NCBI RefSeq assembly: GCF_000422845.1 | Contig: NZ_AUGV01000009.1 | Location: forward strand, 62,001-126,000 | Length of the DNA: 64,000 nt | Direction of reading: 5' to 3' | Source: Oceanobacter kriegii DSM 6294 | Lineage (GTDB): Bacteria > Pseudomonadota > Gammaproteobacteria > Pseudomonadales > Oceanobacteraceae | Part shown: in pieces, positions 17,793 through 28,266 of the stretch | Layout of the letters: each line of letters opens with the position of its first letter | Numbering within the stretch: the first letter of the stretch is position 1 | The notes under the pieces: model-generated | Database searches by the model: none | Seen by the model: only the letters and a program-made list of their open reading frames with translations | What the model was told of the DNA's origin: nothing | Program-made: the position numbers and the translations under genes

Positions 17793-18608
17793 ATGGCGGC
17801 TGAACAAGCCTATGTGTCGATTCGCGACCTGACATTCTCACGCGGTGAACGCCTGATTTACGACGGCCTGTCGGTGGATTTTCCGAAAGGAAAAATCACC
17901 GCCATCATGGGCCCCAGTGGTACAGGTAAAACAACGCTGCTGCGCCTGATTGGTGGACAACTGCTGCCGGATTCCGGCTCCATCGTGGTGGCGGGTCAGG
18001 AAGTTCCCAAGCTCAAACGCCAGCAACTGTTTGAACTGCGCAAGCAGAAAATGGGCATGCTGTTCCAGACCGGTGCCCTGTTTACCGACCTCAACGTTTT
18101 CGACAACGTTGCCTTTCCATTGCGAACTCACACCGACCTGCCGGAATCCATGATCCGTGATCTGGTGCTGATGAAACTTGAAGCCGTTGGCTTACGCGGT
18201 GCCCGCGATCTGAATCCGGCCGAATTGTCCGGTGGCATGGCGCGGCGGGTTGCACTGGCTCGCTCGATTGCGATGGACCCGGAACTGATCATGTACGACG
18301 AGCCGTTTACCGGCCTCGACCCGATTTCCATGGGTATGATCGTCAAGCTGATTCGCTGCCTTAACAAGGCGCTGGGGCTGACCAGCTTGCTGGTGTCCCA
18401 CGATGTGGAGGAATCCTGTTCCATTGCGGATTACCTCTGTCTGGTGTCCGGCGGCAAGGTGATCGGTTTTGGTACCCCCAACGAATTGATGCACGACGGC
18501 AACGACGAGGTACGCCAGTTTCTGCGTGGCGAGCCGGACGGTCCTGTGCCGTTCCATTACCCGGCAGACGACTACCGTAATGACATTCTGGCCGGAGGAG
18601 AGGGCTGA
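17793..18608 (+). CDS. mlaF: Phospholipid transport ATPase MlaF
   Basis: A 271-residue ABC ATPase with Walker A GPSGTGKTT (about 39-47), signature LSGGMARR, and Walker B ELIMYDEPFTGLDP, the MlaF variant. It energises MlaFEDB, which moves phospholipids between the inner membrane and periplasmic MlaC. The frame is open 22 codons upstream, but the ATG at 17793 has an AAGGAA site and gives the family N-terminus (MAAEQAYVSIRDLTFSRG). The stop overlaps the mlaE start by one base. Confidence 0.94.
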   Translation: MAAEQAYVSIRDLTFSRGERLIYDGLSVDFPKGKITAIMGPSGTGKTTLLRLIGGQLLPDSGSIVVAGQEVPKLKRQQLFELRKQKMGMLFQTGALFTDLNVFDNVAFPLRTHTDLPESMIRDLVLMKLEAVGLRGARDLNPAELSGGMARRVALARSIAMDPELIMYDEPFTGLDPISMGMIVKLIRCLNKALGLTSLLVSHDVEESCSIADYLCLVSGGKVIGFGTPNELMHDGNDEVRQFLRGEPDGPVPFHYPADDYRNDILAGGEG

Positions 18609-19390
18609 TGATGGATCGTATTCGCACCCTCGGCCGCACTGGCATTGGCATGATCGAGTCGCTGGGTGCCTCCAGCATGCTGCTGTGGAACTCGCTGATG
18701 TGGGGCGGCCCTGGCAGCGCCGGGTTTGGCGATCTGGTCAAACAACTGTTTTCGGTTGGCGTGCGCTCACTCAGCATTATTACGGTTGCCGGTTTCTTCG
18801 TCGGCATGGTGCTGGGTTTGCAGGGTTACACCATTCTGGTCGATTTTGGCTCCGAGGCGGCCCTTGGCACGCTGGTATCTTTAACGCTGCTGCGTGAGCT
18901 GGGCCCGGTAGTGACCGCCTTGCTGTTTGCCGGTCGGGCAGGGTCGGCGCTGACGGCTGAAATTGGCCTGATGAAAGCCACCGAGCAACTGTCAGCGATG
19001 GAAATGATGGGCGTTGACCCTCTAAAACGGGTGATTACGCCACGACTGTGGGCAGGCATGATTTCGATGCCCATTCTGGCGCTGATTTTCAGCACCGTCG
19101 GCATCTGGGGCGGCGCGTTTGTGGCCGTTGATATGCTGGGTATTGATGATGGTGCCTACTGGGGCAACATGCAGGCATCGGTCACTTTTTATAACGATGT
19201 TGTGAAAGGCATCATCAAATCATTGGCATTCGGGTGGGTGGTTACCTGGATTGCTGTTTATCAGGGATACGCCTCCATGCCGACTTCGGAAGGCATTGGC
19301 AAGGCAACCACCCAAACCGTTGTGATTGCATCACTGGCGGTTCTGGGGCTGGATTTTGTACTGACTGCAGTCATGTTTGGAGGCGTGTGA
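18608..19390 (+). CDS. mlaE: Phospholipid transport permease MlaE
   Basis: A 260-residue MlaE-family permease: an amphipathic N-terminal helix and about five membrane helices. Family landmarks are FVGMVLGLQGYTIL, TLLRELGPVVTALLFAGRAGSALTAEIGLMK (key LRELGPV and GRAGSA), and GMISMPILALIF. Two MlaE subunits form the inner-membrane channel under MlaD. The first ATG shares an A with the mlaF stop; a second ATG follows at once. mlaD begins after a two-base gap. Confidence 0.95.
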   Translation: MMDRIRTLGRTGIGMIESLGASSMLLWNSLMWGGPGSAGFGDLVKQLFSVGVRSLSIITVAGFFVGMVLGLQGYTILVDFGSEAALGTLVSLTLLRELGPVVTALLFAGRAGSALTAEIGLMKATEQLSAMEMMGVDPLKRVITPRLWAGMISMPILALIFSTVGIWGGAFVAVDMLGIDDGAYWGNMQASVTFYNDVVKGIIKSLAFGWVVTWIAVYQGYASMPTSEGIGKATTQTVVIASLAVLGLDFVLTAVMFGGV

Positions 19391-19392
19391 TT

Positions 19393-19854
19393 ATGCAAAA
19401 GCGTTCGTTGGAATTTACCGTTGGTATCTTTATGGTCATGGGGATTGTGGCTTTGGTGCTGATGGCATTCCGCGTCAGCGGGCTGTCGGTCAGTGATGCC
19501 GGTGATACCTACACCGTGAAAGCGCATTTTGAAAACCTTGGTGGTCTGAATGATCGTGCCAAGGTGTCGATGGCGGGCGTCACCATTGGTCGGGTGACCA
19601 ATATTTACCTCGACAAGGACTGGTACAGCGCTGTGGTTGAAATGGAAATCAACAAGGACGTCGACAACCTGTCGATCGATACCTCCGCCGCGATCCTGAC
19701 TGCAGGCCTGTTGGGCGAAAAATACATTGGCCTGACGGTGGGGGCAGAAACCGACTTCCTCAAGGACGGCGACTGGATTGAAGACACCCAGTCTGCCATC
19801 GTGCTGGAAGAGTTGATTGGTCGCTTCCTGTTCAATAAGGCGGAAGAAGGCTAA
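19393..19854 (+). CDS. mlaD: MCE-domain phospholipid-binding subunit MlaD
   Basis: A 153-residue MCE protein with one N-terminal membrane helix (about 8-28) and an MCE beta-barrel (about 40-120, YTVKAHFENLGGLNDRAKVSMAGVTIGRV landmark GGLNDRAKVSMAGV). MlaD hexamers form the periplasmic ring through which lipids pass to MlaC. I chose the ATG at 19393 because it immediately follows mlaE and matches the MQKRSLEFTVGIFMV N-terminus. 229 bp separate it from mlaC, more than between the other mla genes. Confidence 0.94.
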   Translation: MQKRSLEFTVGIFMVMGIVALVLMAFRVSGLSVSDAGDTYTVKAHFENLGGLNDRAKVSMAGVTIGRVTNIYLDKDWYSAVVEMEINKDVDNLSIDTSAAILTAGLLGEKYIGLTVGAETDFLKDGDWIEDTQSAIVLEELIGRFLFNKAEEG

Positions 19855-20083
19855 GCTTTACCCTGAACGGACTACTTCTGATTCCTTAGGCGAAATCTGG
19901 CGCCATTGCTATTGTCAGATTACGCAGTTTGTATCTTTTTGTAATAAACTTTGCCTACATTCCTTTACTCATCGGAATAGGCAAAGCGCGCATGGACCGA
20001 GGCATTCGTCAACGTGTGCCTGGGGGAGCTTGTGGTGGGACGTGTGTCCCTGCAAGCAACCGCGCCATTAACAACAAGGAGAC

Positions 20084-20764
20084 ATGATGATCCGGATTAT
20101 CACATTGGCGATGGCACTGATGCTGTCGTTGTTGGCCCCTGTCAGTCAGGCCCTCGAATCGGATGAATTGGGCGAACACGCCCATGAAGTCGTACGTCGT
20201 GTGACGACGCAGGTGATGGAGCGCATCGACAATAATCGTCACCTGTACGAAAGCGACAAGGCTCGGTTTTACTGGGAGCTGGAAGACGTATTGGGCCCGA
20301 TGGTCGACTTCCGTCGCCTGACCCGCAAGATCATGGGCAAGCACTACTTCAAGGCCACCAAGCAGCAGCGCATTCGCTTTGCTCGCGCTTTCAAACGCAG
20401 CTTGCTGAGTTCGTACGCCACCGGCCTGATTGAATTCACCGACTACGAAGTACGGATGTTGCCGCCGCGTGATGATTTCGAGCACACGTCCAGTAACACC
20501 CTGGTCGATCTGGAAGTGATTACCCCCAGCGGCAAGGTATTCCCGATTACCCAGAGCATGTACTACGATCTGTCGTCCTACTCCTGGAAAGCCCAGAACG
20601 TGGTGGTCAACGGCATTAACGTGGGCCAACTATTTAACGAACAATTCGCCCAGCTGGTGAACGACAACGACGGCAACATTGGTGCCGCCATTGAACAGTG
20701 GATCGAAAACCTGCAAGAGCAGGGACGCGAACTGCGCCAGCGGGCTGTGATTCAAGGAACCTGA
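20084..20764 (+). CDS. mlaC: Periplasmic phospholipid carrier MlaC
   Basis: A 226-residue MlaC/Ttg2D-family protein with a signal peptide (cleavage near SQALES, about residue 23) and the mixed alpha/beta lipid-binding fold (WELEDVLGPMVDFRRLTRKIMG about 64-85). It shuttles phospholipid between outer-membrane MlaA and inner-membrane MlaFEDB. A strong AAGGAGA site precedes the start. The C-terminal tail (NIGAAIEQWIENLQEQGRELRQR) extends slightly beyond E. coli MlaC. mlaB begins two bases after the stop. Confidence 0.93.
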   Translation: MMIRIITLAMALMLSLLAPVSQALESDELGEHAHEVVRRVTTQVMERIDNNRHLYESDKARFYWELEDVLGPMVDFRRLTRKIMGKHYFKATKQQRIRFARAFKRSLLSSYATGLIEFTDYEVRMLPPRDDFEHTSSNTLVDLEVITPSGKVFPITQSMYYDLSSYSWKAQNVVVNGINVGQLFNEQFAQLVNDNDGNIGAAIEQWIENLQEQGRELRQRAVIQGT

Positions 20765-20766
20765 AC

Positions 20767-21075
20767 GTGACGTCACTGGAATCCCTGTCGGCACAAAACG
20801 CCGCCCTTAACGGCACCCTCAATGCCATCTCGGTGGTGGCTCTGGTGGATGAAGGTAAACAGTTGATTGCCAACGCTGGCAGTAACTGGAACCTCGATAT
20901 GGCGGCCGTTGAACAGGTTTCCAGTGCCGCTGTTGCGCTGTTATTGGAGTGGCTGCGAGCGGCTCAGGCTGCTGATGTGGCGATGACCGTGAGCAACGTG
21001 CCCGAGTCGCTATTGCCAATCATTCAGGTCAGTGAACTGGAGCCGGTGTTTGCTGGTGTGTTGCTTAAAAGCTAA
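20767..21075 (+). CDS. mlaB: STAS-domain subunit MlaB (GTG start)
   Basis: A 102-residue STAS-domain protein; the conserved segment LDMAAVEQVSSAAVALLLEWLRAAQ (landmark EQVSSAAVALLLEW) carries the Ser-Ser turn of anti-sigma-antagonist folds. MlaB binds MlaF and stabilises its ATPase. I chose the GTG at 20767: it is two bases after the mlaC stop with AAGGAA upstream, whereas a more upstream start would overlap mlaC and add residues unlike the family. Confidence 0.88.
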   Translation: MTSLESLSAQNAALNGTLNAISVVALVDEGKQLIANAGSNWNLDMAAVEQVSSAAVALLLEWLRAAQAADVAMTVSNVPESLLPIIQVSELEPVFAGVLLKS

Positions 21076-21200
21076 CAAGCAGTGCTCAGTGGCTCAAAAC
21101 GGGTTCACTATTACATCACTCAATCAGATCCATACTTATTCTGTTTCATTAATTCCGGTATCATTCGTAGCTCCAAAATTTTCCAACCCGGTGGAGCTAC

Positions 21201-22725
<1,525 letters not shown>

Positions 22726-22752
22726 CGGGCACCCTGGAATATTGAGGACACC

Positions 22753-23400
22753 ATGACCCAACCGTTGACTATTGCTCTATCCAAGGGCCGCATTCTGGAT
22801 GACACCCTGCCATTGCTGGCGGAAGCGGGCATCCATCCGGCGGAAGATATCAAGAAAAGCCGCAAGCTGATTTTTGATACCAACCATGAGCATATCAAGC
22901 TGGTCGTGATTCGTGCGACCGACGTGCCGACCTACGTAGAGTACGGTGCAGCGGATCTGGGTGTGTCTGGCAAGGACGTGCTGATGGAATACAACAGCAG
23001 CAACCTGTGCGAGCCATTGGACCTCAAGATTGCCACCTGTCGCCTGATGACCGCTGGTGTAAAAGGCTATCAGCTGCCGGAAGGCCGTCTGAAGGTCGCC
23101 ACCAAATTCGTCAACGTCGCCAAGCAGTACTTTGCTGAACAAGGCCGTCAGGTCGACATCATCAAGCTGTACGGCGGTATGGAACTGGCGCCGATCATGG
23201 GTCTGGCTGACCTGATTGTGGATATCGTTGATACCGGTAATACCCTCAAGGCCAACGGTCTTGAGCCGCTGGAGCACATTGGCGACATCAGCTCCCGTCT
23301 GGTGGCCAGCCGCGCTTCCATGAAGGTGAAGCACGCCCAGATTCAGCCCATCATCGATCAGATTGCTGCCGCGGTTGAGCGTCAGCAACAAGCCAAATAA
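22753..23400 (+). CDS. hisG: ATP phosphoribosyltransferase, short form HisG
   Basis: A 215-residue HisG catalysing the first step of histidine synthesis, ATP with PRPP to phosphoribosyl-ATP. It lacks the C-terminal ACT-like regulatory domain of long HisG, so by family rule it needs the HisZ regulatory subunit, which is not in the window. The [14 protein letters not shown] and [20 protein letters not shown] segments are diagnostic. It is spaced 27 bp after murA and 12 bp before hisD. Confidence 0.96.
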   Translation: MTQPLTIALSKGRILDDTLPLLAEAGIHPAEDIKKSRKLIFDTNHEHIKLVVIRATDVPTYVEYGAADLGVSGKDVLMEYNSSNLCEPLDLKIATCRLMTAGVKGYQLPEGRLKVATKFVNVAKQYFAEQGRQVDIIKLYGGMELAPIMGLADLIVDIVDTGNTLKANGLEPLEHIGDISSRLVASRASMKVKHAQIQPIIDQIAAAVERQQQAK

Positions 23401-23412
23401 GGGGACGTGGAT

Positions 23413-24717
23413 ATGACTATCAGCATTCGTCGATTCAGTTCTGCCCAGGACGACTTCGCCAGCCAGATGGATACTCTGCTGGCATGGGAAGCCGTGTCTG
23501 ACGCTGGCGTACAGCAAGCGGTAACCGACATCGTTAACAACGTGCGTAGCCGTGGTGATGCCGCGGTGATCGAATACACCAACAAGTTCGACCGCATGTC
23601 CGTTGAGTCCATGGCTGAGCTGGAACTGAACCAGCAGCAGCTGCAGGAAGCATTGGACACGTTGCCGGAAACCCAGCGAGAAGCCCTGATCAAGGCCGCT
23701 GACCGTGTGCGTGCCTACCACGAACACCAGACTCAGGATTCCTGGCGCTACACCGAAGCCGACGGCACCGTACTGGGTCAGAAAATTACCCCGATGGACC
23801 GCGTTGGTATTTACGTACCGGGTGGTAAAGCGGCGTATCCGTCTTCCGTGCTGATGAACGCGATTCCGGCCCACGTGGCGGGTGTGCAGGAAATCATCAT
23901 GGTAGTTCCAACCCCGGGTGGTGAATTGAACCAGCTGGTATTGGCTGCCGCCGCTGCAGCGGGTGTTAGCCGTGTATTAACCATCGGTGGCGCACAAGCT
24001 GTTGCTGCTCTGGCTTACGGCACGGATACCGTACCGGGTGTGGATAAAATCGTTGGTCCGGGCAACATCTTCGTTGCTACCGCCAAGCGTATGGTGTTCG
24101 GTCAGGTTGGTATCGACATGATCGCTGGCCCATCTGAAATTCTGGTGGTATGCGACGGCAAGACTGATCCGGACTGGATTGCTATGGACCTGTTCTCCCA
24201 GGCCGAGCACGACGAAGACGCCCAGTCGATTCTGGTATCCACCGACAGCGACTTCCTTGATCAGGTTGAAGCCAGCATCAACAAGCTGCTGCCAACCATG
24301 GAACGTCAGGACATCATCAAGACGTCACTGACCGATCGTGGCGCGCTGATTCACGCCAGCTCCGACGAAGACGCCATCGCCATCATCAACCGCATTGCAC
24401 CAGAGCACCTGGAGCTGTCGGTTGAAGATCCGGAAGCATGGCTGCCAAACGTACGCCACGCTGGTGCCATCTTTATGGGTCGCTACACCGCCGAAGCATT
24501 GGGTGACTACTGTGCCGGACCGAACCACGTACTGCCAACGTCCGGCACTGCGCGTTTCTCGTCACCGCTGGGCGTATACGACTTCCAGAAGCGTTCTTCA
24601 CTGATCATGTGCTCTGCTGACGGTGCTTCTGAATTGGGCAAAACCGCGTCGACACTGGCTCGTGGTGAATTCCTGACCGCGCACGCCCGTTCTGCCGAAT
24701 ACCGCATCAAGGACTAA
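23413..24717 (+). CDS. hisD: Histidinol dehydrogenase
   Basis: A 434-residue zinc-dependent HisD carrying out the last two oxidations of histidine synthesis. Landmarks are [15 protein letters not shown] (about 136-150), [27 protein letters not shown], the QAEHDEDAQ catalytic/zinc segment and [16 protein letters not shown] prefer the ATG at 23413 to a GTG six bases earlier because the AAGGGG site is well spaced for it. An intrinsic terminator follows; hisC, often next in Pseudomonas, is not here. Confidence 0.97.
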   Translation: MTISIRRFSSAQDDFASQMDTLLAWEAVSDAGVQQAVTDIVNNVRSRGDAAVIEYTNKFDRMSVESMAELELNQQQLQEALDTLPETQREALIKAADRVRAYHEHQTQDSWRYTEADGTVLGQKITPMDRVGIYVPGGKAAYPSSVLMNAIPAHVAGVQEIIMVVPTPGGELNQLVLAAAAAAGVSRVLTIGGAQAVAALAYGTDTVPGVDKIVGPGNIFVATAKRMVFGQVGIDMIAGPSEILVVCDGKTDPDWIAMDLFSQAEHDEDAQSILVSTDSDFLDQVEASINKLLPTMERQDIIKTSLTDRGALIHASSDEDAIAIINRIAPEHLELSVEDPEAWLPNVRHAGAIFMGRYTAEALGDYCAGPNHVLPTSGTARFSSPLGVYDFQKRSSLIMCSADGASELGKTASTLARGEFLTAHARSAEYRIKD

Positions 24718-24775
24718 GCAGTCGCATCAAGGACTGATTCCTCGGTTCTTGAAACACGCGTTAGCAGTGACACAG

Positions 24776-24802
24776 AAAGCAGCCTTCGGGCTGCTTTTTT
24801 GT
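24776..24802 (+). terminator. Intrinsic terminator after hisD
   Basis: AAAGCAGC and GCTGCTTT enclose a CTTCGG-type loop and the stem runs into TTTTTTG. It ends the mla-mur-his run. Confidence 0.92.
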
Positions 24803-24962
24803 GGGTGGTTAGTTGTAGTGTTGGCTTACCCGGTTCCTGCCCGGCATTCATCACGACGTTCTTGTCAGAAATCCCACACATTTTGTAAGCCAACTCTCGC
24901 CAAATCCCGCCATACCGACTACTATCCGCGCCTCAGTTTTCAACCACGACGAGAGAGTGACC

Positions 24963-25298
24963 ATGTCCTTGCCTCCATGCCCACAGTGCAACTCTGAATA
25001 CGTTTACGAAGATCAGGCGCTGTTGATCTGCCCGGAATGTGCCCACGAGTGGAACCCGAACGAAGTGGTTGAAGACGACGAGCCAACCGCCAAAGACGCC
25101 AACGGCACCAAGCTGGTGGCTGGCGACAAGGTAACCGCCGCCAAGGACCTGAAGGTGAAAGGCAGCTCTACCGTGATCAAGGTCGGCACCAAGGCGACCA
25201 TTCGTCGTATTGTGGATGCCAAAGACCACGAGCTGGACTGCAAAGTTGATGGCTACGGCGAAATGATGGTAACCGCGGCGTTCGTCAAGAAAGCTTGA
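24963..25298 (+). CDS. yjdM: YjdM (PhnA) family zinc-ribbon protein
   Basis: A 111-residue protein with an N-terminal zinc ribbon (CPQCNSEYVYEDQALLICPEC, that is CxxC-x15-CxxC, residues about 6-26) and an SH3-like C-terminal domain (AKDANGTKLVAGDKVTAAKDLKVKG). It belongs to the YjdM/PhnA family once misnamed alkylphosphonate utilisation protein; the true function is unsettled. A GTG lies two codons upstream, but the ATG is better spaced from GAGAG. It stands alone between two hairpins. Confidence 0.9.
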   Translation: MSLPPCPQCNSEYVYEDQALLICPECAHEWNPNEVVEDDEPTAKDANGTKLVAGDKVTAAKDLKVKGSSTVIKVGTKATIRRIVDAKDHELDCKVDGYGEMMVTAAFVKKA

Positions 25299-25301
25299 TT
25301 T

Positions 25302-25368
25302 GGCGCTTTAGCCAAATGATATAGGAGCAATGCTTGTCTGTTTATCGCAGGCAAGCCAGCTCCTATAG
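25302..25368 (+). repeat. REP-like hairpin region after yjdM
   Basis: TTTGGC/GCCAAA form a short hairpin near 25299-25316, followed by ATAGGAGC at 25320 and GCTCCTAT at 25360-25367 around TCGCAGGCAAGCC, a variant of the window's REP-like family. It may terminate yjdM. It lies between the convergent yjdM and cupin genes. Confidence 0.6.
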
Positions 25369-25434
25369 TTATTTTGTGTAAGTAGGGTGTGCACTGCGCA
25401 CCGTCCGGGCTATCTCAGTGCCGGAATCTGACAA

Positions 25435-25803
25435 TCAGCCCTGTGGCTCTTCATACACCACGTAGATTTTCTGCGTCGGTTCGATCACTTCCCACTCGCC
25501 CTTGAAACCTGCCGGTACGCATACCTTGTCGCCAGGGTTCAGCTCCAGTTCGTTGCCTTCGGTATCACGGATAATCGACTTGCCACTGAGAATGTGGAAG
25601 TACTCATGCTCGGTGTATTCGACCTTCCAGCAGCCAACCTCTGCGCCCCATTCACCAGCAAAAAAGCGATCTTCGGCGGCATAGTGCAGTTGGTTGTTTT
25701 GTTGTGGCTGGCCTTTTACCAGACGGTCGGGCGGCGTGGGGTAGGTTTCACGTTCGGCGTTGTTGGTGGCGAAGTTGATCAGGTCGGAGAGGTTTTTGCT
25801 CAT
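25435..25803 (-). CDS. Cupin-domain protein (DUF861-like)
   Basis: A 122-residue single-domain cupin. The barrel motifs are CWKVEYTEHEYFHILSGKSII (key E-x3-H in HEYFHIL) and NPGDKVCVPAGFKGEWEV, typical of the Cupin_3/DUF861 group that includes (S)-ureidoglycine aminohydrolase-like and sugar-binding proteins. No specific reaction can be assigned. It has no signal peptide. It lies downstream of the TonB receptor on the same strand, separated by a strong hairpin, so linkage to zinc uptake is doubtful. Confidence 0.8.
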   Translation of the reverse strand: MSKNLSDLINFATNNAERETYPTPPDRLVKGQPQQNNQLHYAAEDRFFAGEWGAEVGCWKVEYTEHEYFHILSGKSIIRDTEGNELELNPGDKVCVPAGFKGEWEVIEPTQKIYVVYEEPQG

Positions 25804-25860
25804 GAGAAAATCCGCTGCTGCAGTAAATAATCCACACCAGTCTAGTGAGCTTTGAGCAAG

Positions 25861-25890
25861 GAATAGATACCCAGCGGTGGGTATCTATTC
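25861..25890. repeat. Perfect 13-bp inverted repeat
   Basis: GAATAGATACCCA and TGGGTATCTATTC enclose GCGG, between the cupin start and the end of the TonB receptor gene. It may end the receptor transcript (no T-run is seen) or act as an operator for the cupin gene. Confidence 0.85.
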
Positions 25891-25912
25891 CGTCTGCTGC
25901 TCCCTGTTGAAC

Positions 25913-25935
25913 ATCGCAGGCAAGCCTGCTCCAGC
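25913..25935. repeat. REP-like palindrome GCAGGCAAGCCTGC
   Basis: A perfect palindrome with AA centre preceded by ATC and followed by TCCAG; a variant of the window's REP-like family, 20 bp from the end of the TonB receptor gene. Confidence 0.6.
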
Positions 25936-25953
25936 AGATGTTGGGGGAAGGTC

Positions 25954-28176
25954 TTAGCCAAAGGGTACGGTCAGCTCCAGCGAGACATTTCGGCCCATCA
26001 CCGGGGCGTAGTCTTTCAGCGTGGTGGTGTGCTGCATGCCGTACTGGTCGGTGATGTTGGTGGCTTTCAGCATCAATTGTGGTGCGTCCAGGTCGCTGCC
26101 CAATTGTTGGCTCCAGCTCAGATTCAACTGATACCAGGACGGGGTTTCGGTCTCGGCATCGGCCAATCGGGTTTGACGCAGATGCAGCTGCCACTCGGCA
26201 TTCAATGAGCCGCCATCGTAACGGTATTGAACAGACTGGCTGACATTATCTGCTGGCAGGCGTGGCAATGGGTCTCCACCGTCGGTCAGCCAGCCGCGGC
26301 TGGTCGCCGCTTTCAGGTGTGTTTCCCAGTTATCTGACAGCTGATAGAGCCAGCTGGCTTCTACACCGGCCAGGCGAGCATCTGCTTGCATGTGTTTGTA
26401 TACATGGCGGCCATGGAATGGGTCACGATAGCTTTGCAGTTCGTTGTAGATATAGCCGTCGTATTCGTACAGGTAGGTAGCAATGCGCCAGTCGCTGCGG
26501 TCGGTCTGGCCTTGCCAGCTGAGGTCGATGGCGTAGGCGGTTTCGGTTTTCAGGTTTGGGTTATCCAGCTGAAACGCAAAAATCGCATGGTGGTCGCCAT
26601 TCCAGTAAATCTCATCGGCGACGGGGGCTCGCTGGACTCGCGACAGTGTGGTGGTCAGCGTGCTGCTGTCGTTCACATCCGTGGTCAGCGCAGCAGACAG
26701 GGTTAGCGGATGAAAATCGCGGTCGTCGTAGTAACTGGCGGCGCGACGGTAGTTCACCCGAATATTGGTTGGGTCAGCTTCAATGTGGCGAGGCTGATAT
26801 CGGGCTGCCAGATCCAACTGGCCAATATAACTGCCGTTCAATTCGAGTTCGCCAGAGGCGGTTACGTAAGCAATGATGTCCCGCGATTGGGTAATTGGCA
26901 TTGGCGTGTCGTGGGCAAAGGAGCCGCCTTCGTAGCTGTAGAAGTCGCTGCCCTCGGTGCCATCCCATTCAGCATCGCTGAAGTCCGGTACGTCGCTACA
27001 GCCGGAGTGGTCGTGGCACAGCTGTAATTCACGCCAGTTGGCGCCCAGCCCAAGATGGCCTTCCCAGCCGCTTAACCAGCCAGCCAGACCGCTCCAGGCC
27101 AGTTCGGTTTGCAGGTCGGCAAAGTCTTGCAGGAACAAACCTGCGACGGTGTCGCCTTCCAGTTCGCCATGTTCGTAATCGGCGTAGCTGGCATGCCAGC
27201 TGAAGTCTGTGAAAATATCAGCGAACAGCCCGCCGTTAAGGCCGATATTGCCTTTAACTTCGTAGCGGTTTTGCTCTGGTTTTACCCGAAGATCGTCGTT
27301 GTCTTCATTGGGAATGGCGTAGTCGCTGGTCAGGCGGCTGGCGCTGATACCAACGTAGTCGGTGTAGTTAAAAATATGGCTGTAGGCGATGGCAGCGCCC
27401 GCAGCATCTGCGTCGCTGTTGATCACTTCGCCAGAACGAGCTCCGCCCGTACCGGCGTGATAGTTGTCAGTGGTGCGGGTAAAACCGTCGATGTGCAGCA
27501 CGTTGCGGCCGTTACCTGCATCCATCCGGGCGATCAGGGTTTTGCCGTTGTTGTTGCTGCTGTAGCCTGCGGTTGCTGAGCCAGACACGCCATCAAATTC
27601 GACGTCGTGAATGCGACCGCTCAGCACATTGACCACACCGCCCAGACTGGAGTTGCCTTGTCGAAGCGCCAGCGGGCCGCGCAGTAACTCCACGCCGTCG
27701 GCAGCGGCCAGATCGACCATCGGCGCGTGGTCGGCACTCAGGGACGACAAATCCGCAGCATCGGAACCACCATTCAGAATTTCCACCCGGTTACCCGACA
27801 GTCCCCGTACCATTGGGCGGGCGACACCCTGACCAAACGAGGCGTTACTGACACCGGGAATGGCTTCCATTACTTCGCCCAATGCCTTATTGCGGTTGCC
27901 AGCCAGCTCTTCGGCACCCATCCATTCACTGGTCAGCTCTGAAGACGAAGGCGCCGCTTGCTTGACCACGACCTCTTCTAACGGCTGTTCGCTATCGGCT
28001 GAATGAGTTTCTGCATGGTTATGTGTATGGCTGTGCCCAGCGTCTTCAGCATGAGCAGAAACGGCAACCAGTGGCAGAAGCAACAGTGTCTGTATGAACA
28101 AAGGCTTCAGTTGCAAGGACTTCAGATGAACTGGCTGTCGCTTGGAGGGACGGGTAACGGGTGTCAGGTTATTCAT
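25954..28176 (-). CDS. TonB-dependent outer-membrane receptor, ZnuD-like
   Basis: A 740-residue receptor with an N-terminal signal region (about 25-43, LFIQTLLLLPLVAVSAHA), a histidine-rich mature start (GHSHTHNHAETHS), a TonB box (EEVVVK), a plug domain (about 75-190; GVARPMVRGLSGNRVEILNGG, SADHAP, GVELLRGP) and a 22-strand barrel ending in a C-terminal phenylalanine-glycine. Plug motifs and the His-rich N-terminus resemble ZnuD/ZrlA zinc receptors. It lies 90 bp downstream of a His-rich beta-propeller lipoprotein gene that has a Zur-like box, so zinc or zincophore import is the best guess. A hairpin between the genes may set their ratio. Confidence 0.87.
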   Translation of the reverse strand: MNNLTPVTRPSKRQPVHLKSLQLKPLFIQTLLLLPLVAVSAHAEDAGHSHTHNHAETHSADSEQPLEEVVVKQAAPSSSELTSEWMGAEELAGNRNKALGEVMEAIPGVSNASFGQGVARPMVRGLSGNRVEILNGGSDAADLSSLSADHAPMVDLAAADGVELLRGPLALRQGNSSLGGVVNVLSGRIHDVEFDGVSGSATAGYSSNNNGKTLIARMDAGNGRNVLHIDGFTRTTDNYHAGTGGARSGEVINSDADAAGAAIAYSHIFNYTDYVGISASRLTSDYAIPNEDNDDLRVKPEQNRYEVKGNIGLNGGLFADIFTDFSWHASYADYEHGELEGDTVAGLFLQDFADLQTELAWSGLAGWLSGWEGHLGLGANWRELQLCHDHSGCSDVPDFSDAEWDGTEGSDFYSYEGGSFAHDTPMPITQSRDIIAYVTASGELELNGSYIGQLDLAARYQPRHIEADPTNIRVNYRRAASYYDDRDFHPLTLSAALTTDVNDSSTLTTTLSRVQRAPVADEIYWNGDHHAIFAFQLDNPNLKTETAYAIDLSWQGQTDRSDWRIATYLYEYDGYIYNELQSYRDPFHGRHVYKHMQADARLAGVEASWLYQLSDNWETHLKAATSRGWLTDGGDPLPRLPADNVSQSVQYRYDGGSLNAEWQLHLRQTRLADAETETPSWYQLNLSWSQQLGSDLDAPQLMLKATNITDQYGMQHTTTLKDYAPVMGRNVSLELTVPFG

Positions 28177-28225
28177 ACGTTGGCATCGGCATTCAGGGCC
28201 ATAAATGGCGGAGATTCAAAACGGC

Positions 28226-28251
28226 AAAAGGCCGCATCCTGTGCGGCCTTT
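28226..28251 (-). terminator. Hairpin between the zinc lipoprotein gene and the TonB receptor gene
   Basis: AAAGGCCGCA and TGCGGCCTTT enclose TCCTG; on the minus strand the stem ends in TTTTGCC. It looks like an intrinsic terminator or attenuator lowering expression of the receptor relative to the lipoprotein. Confidence 0.7.
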
Positions 28252-28266
28252 CAGTCTCGCGTTCAA

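Noticed and set aside
22777-23874. Minus-strand open frame across hisG and the start of hisD
   Set aside because: Spans two well-supported plus-strand genes and lacks any family signature.
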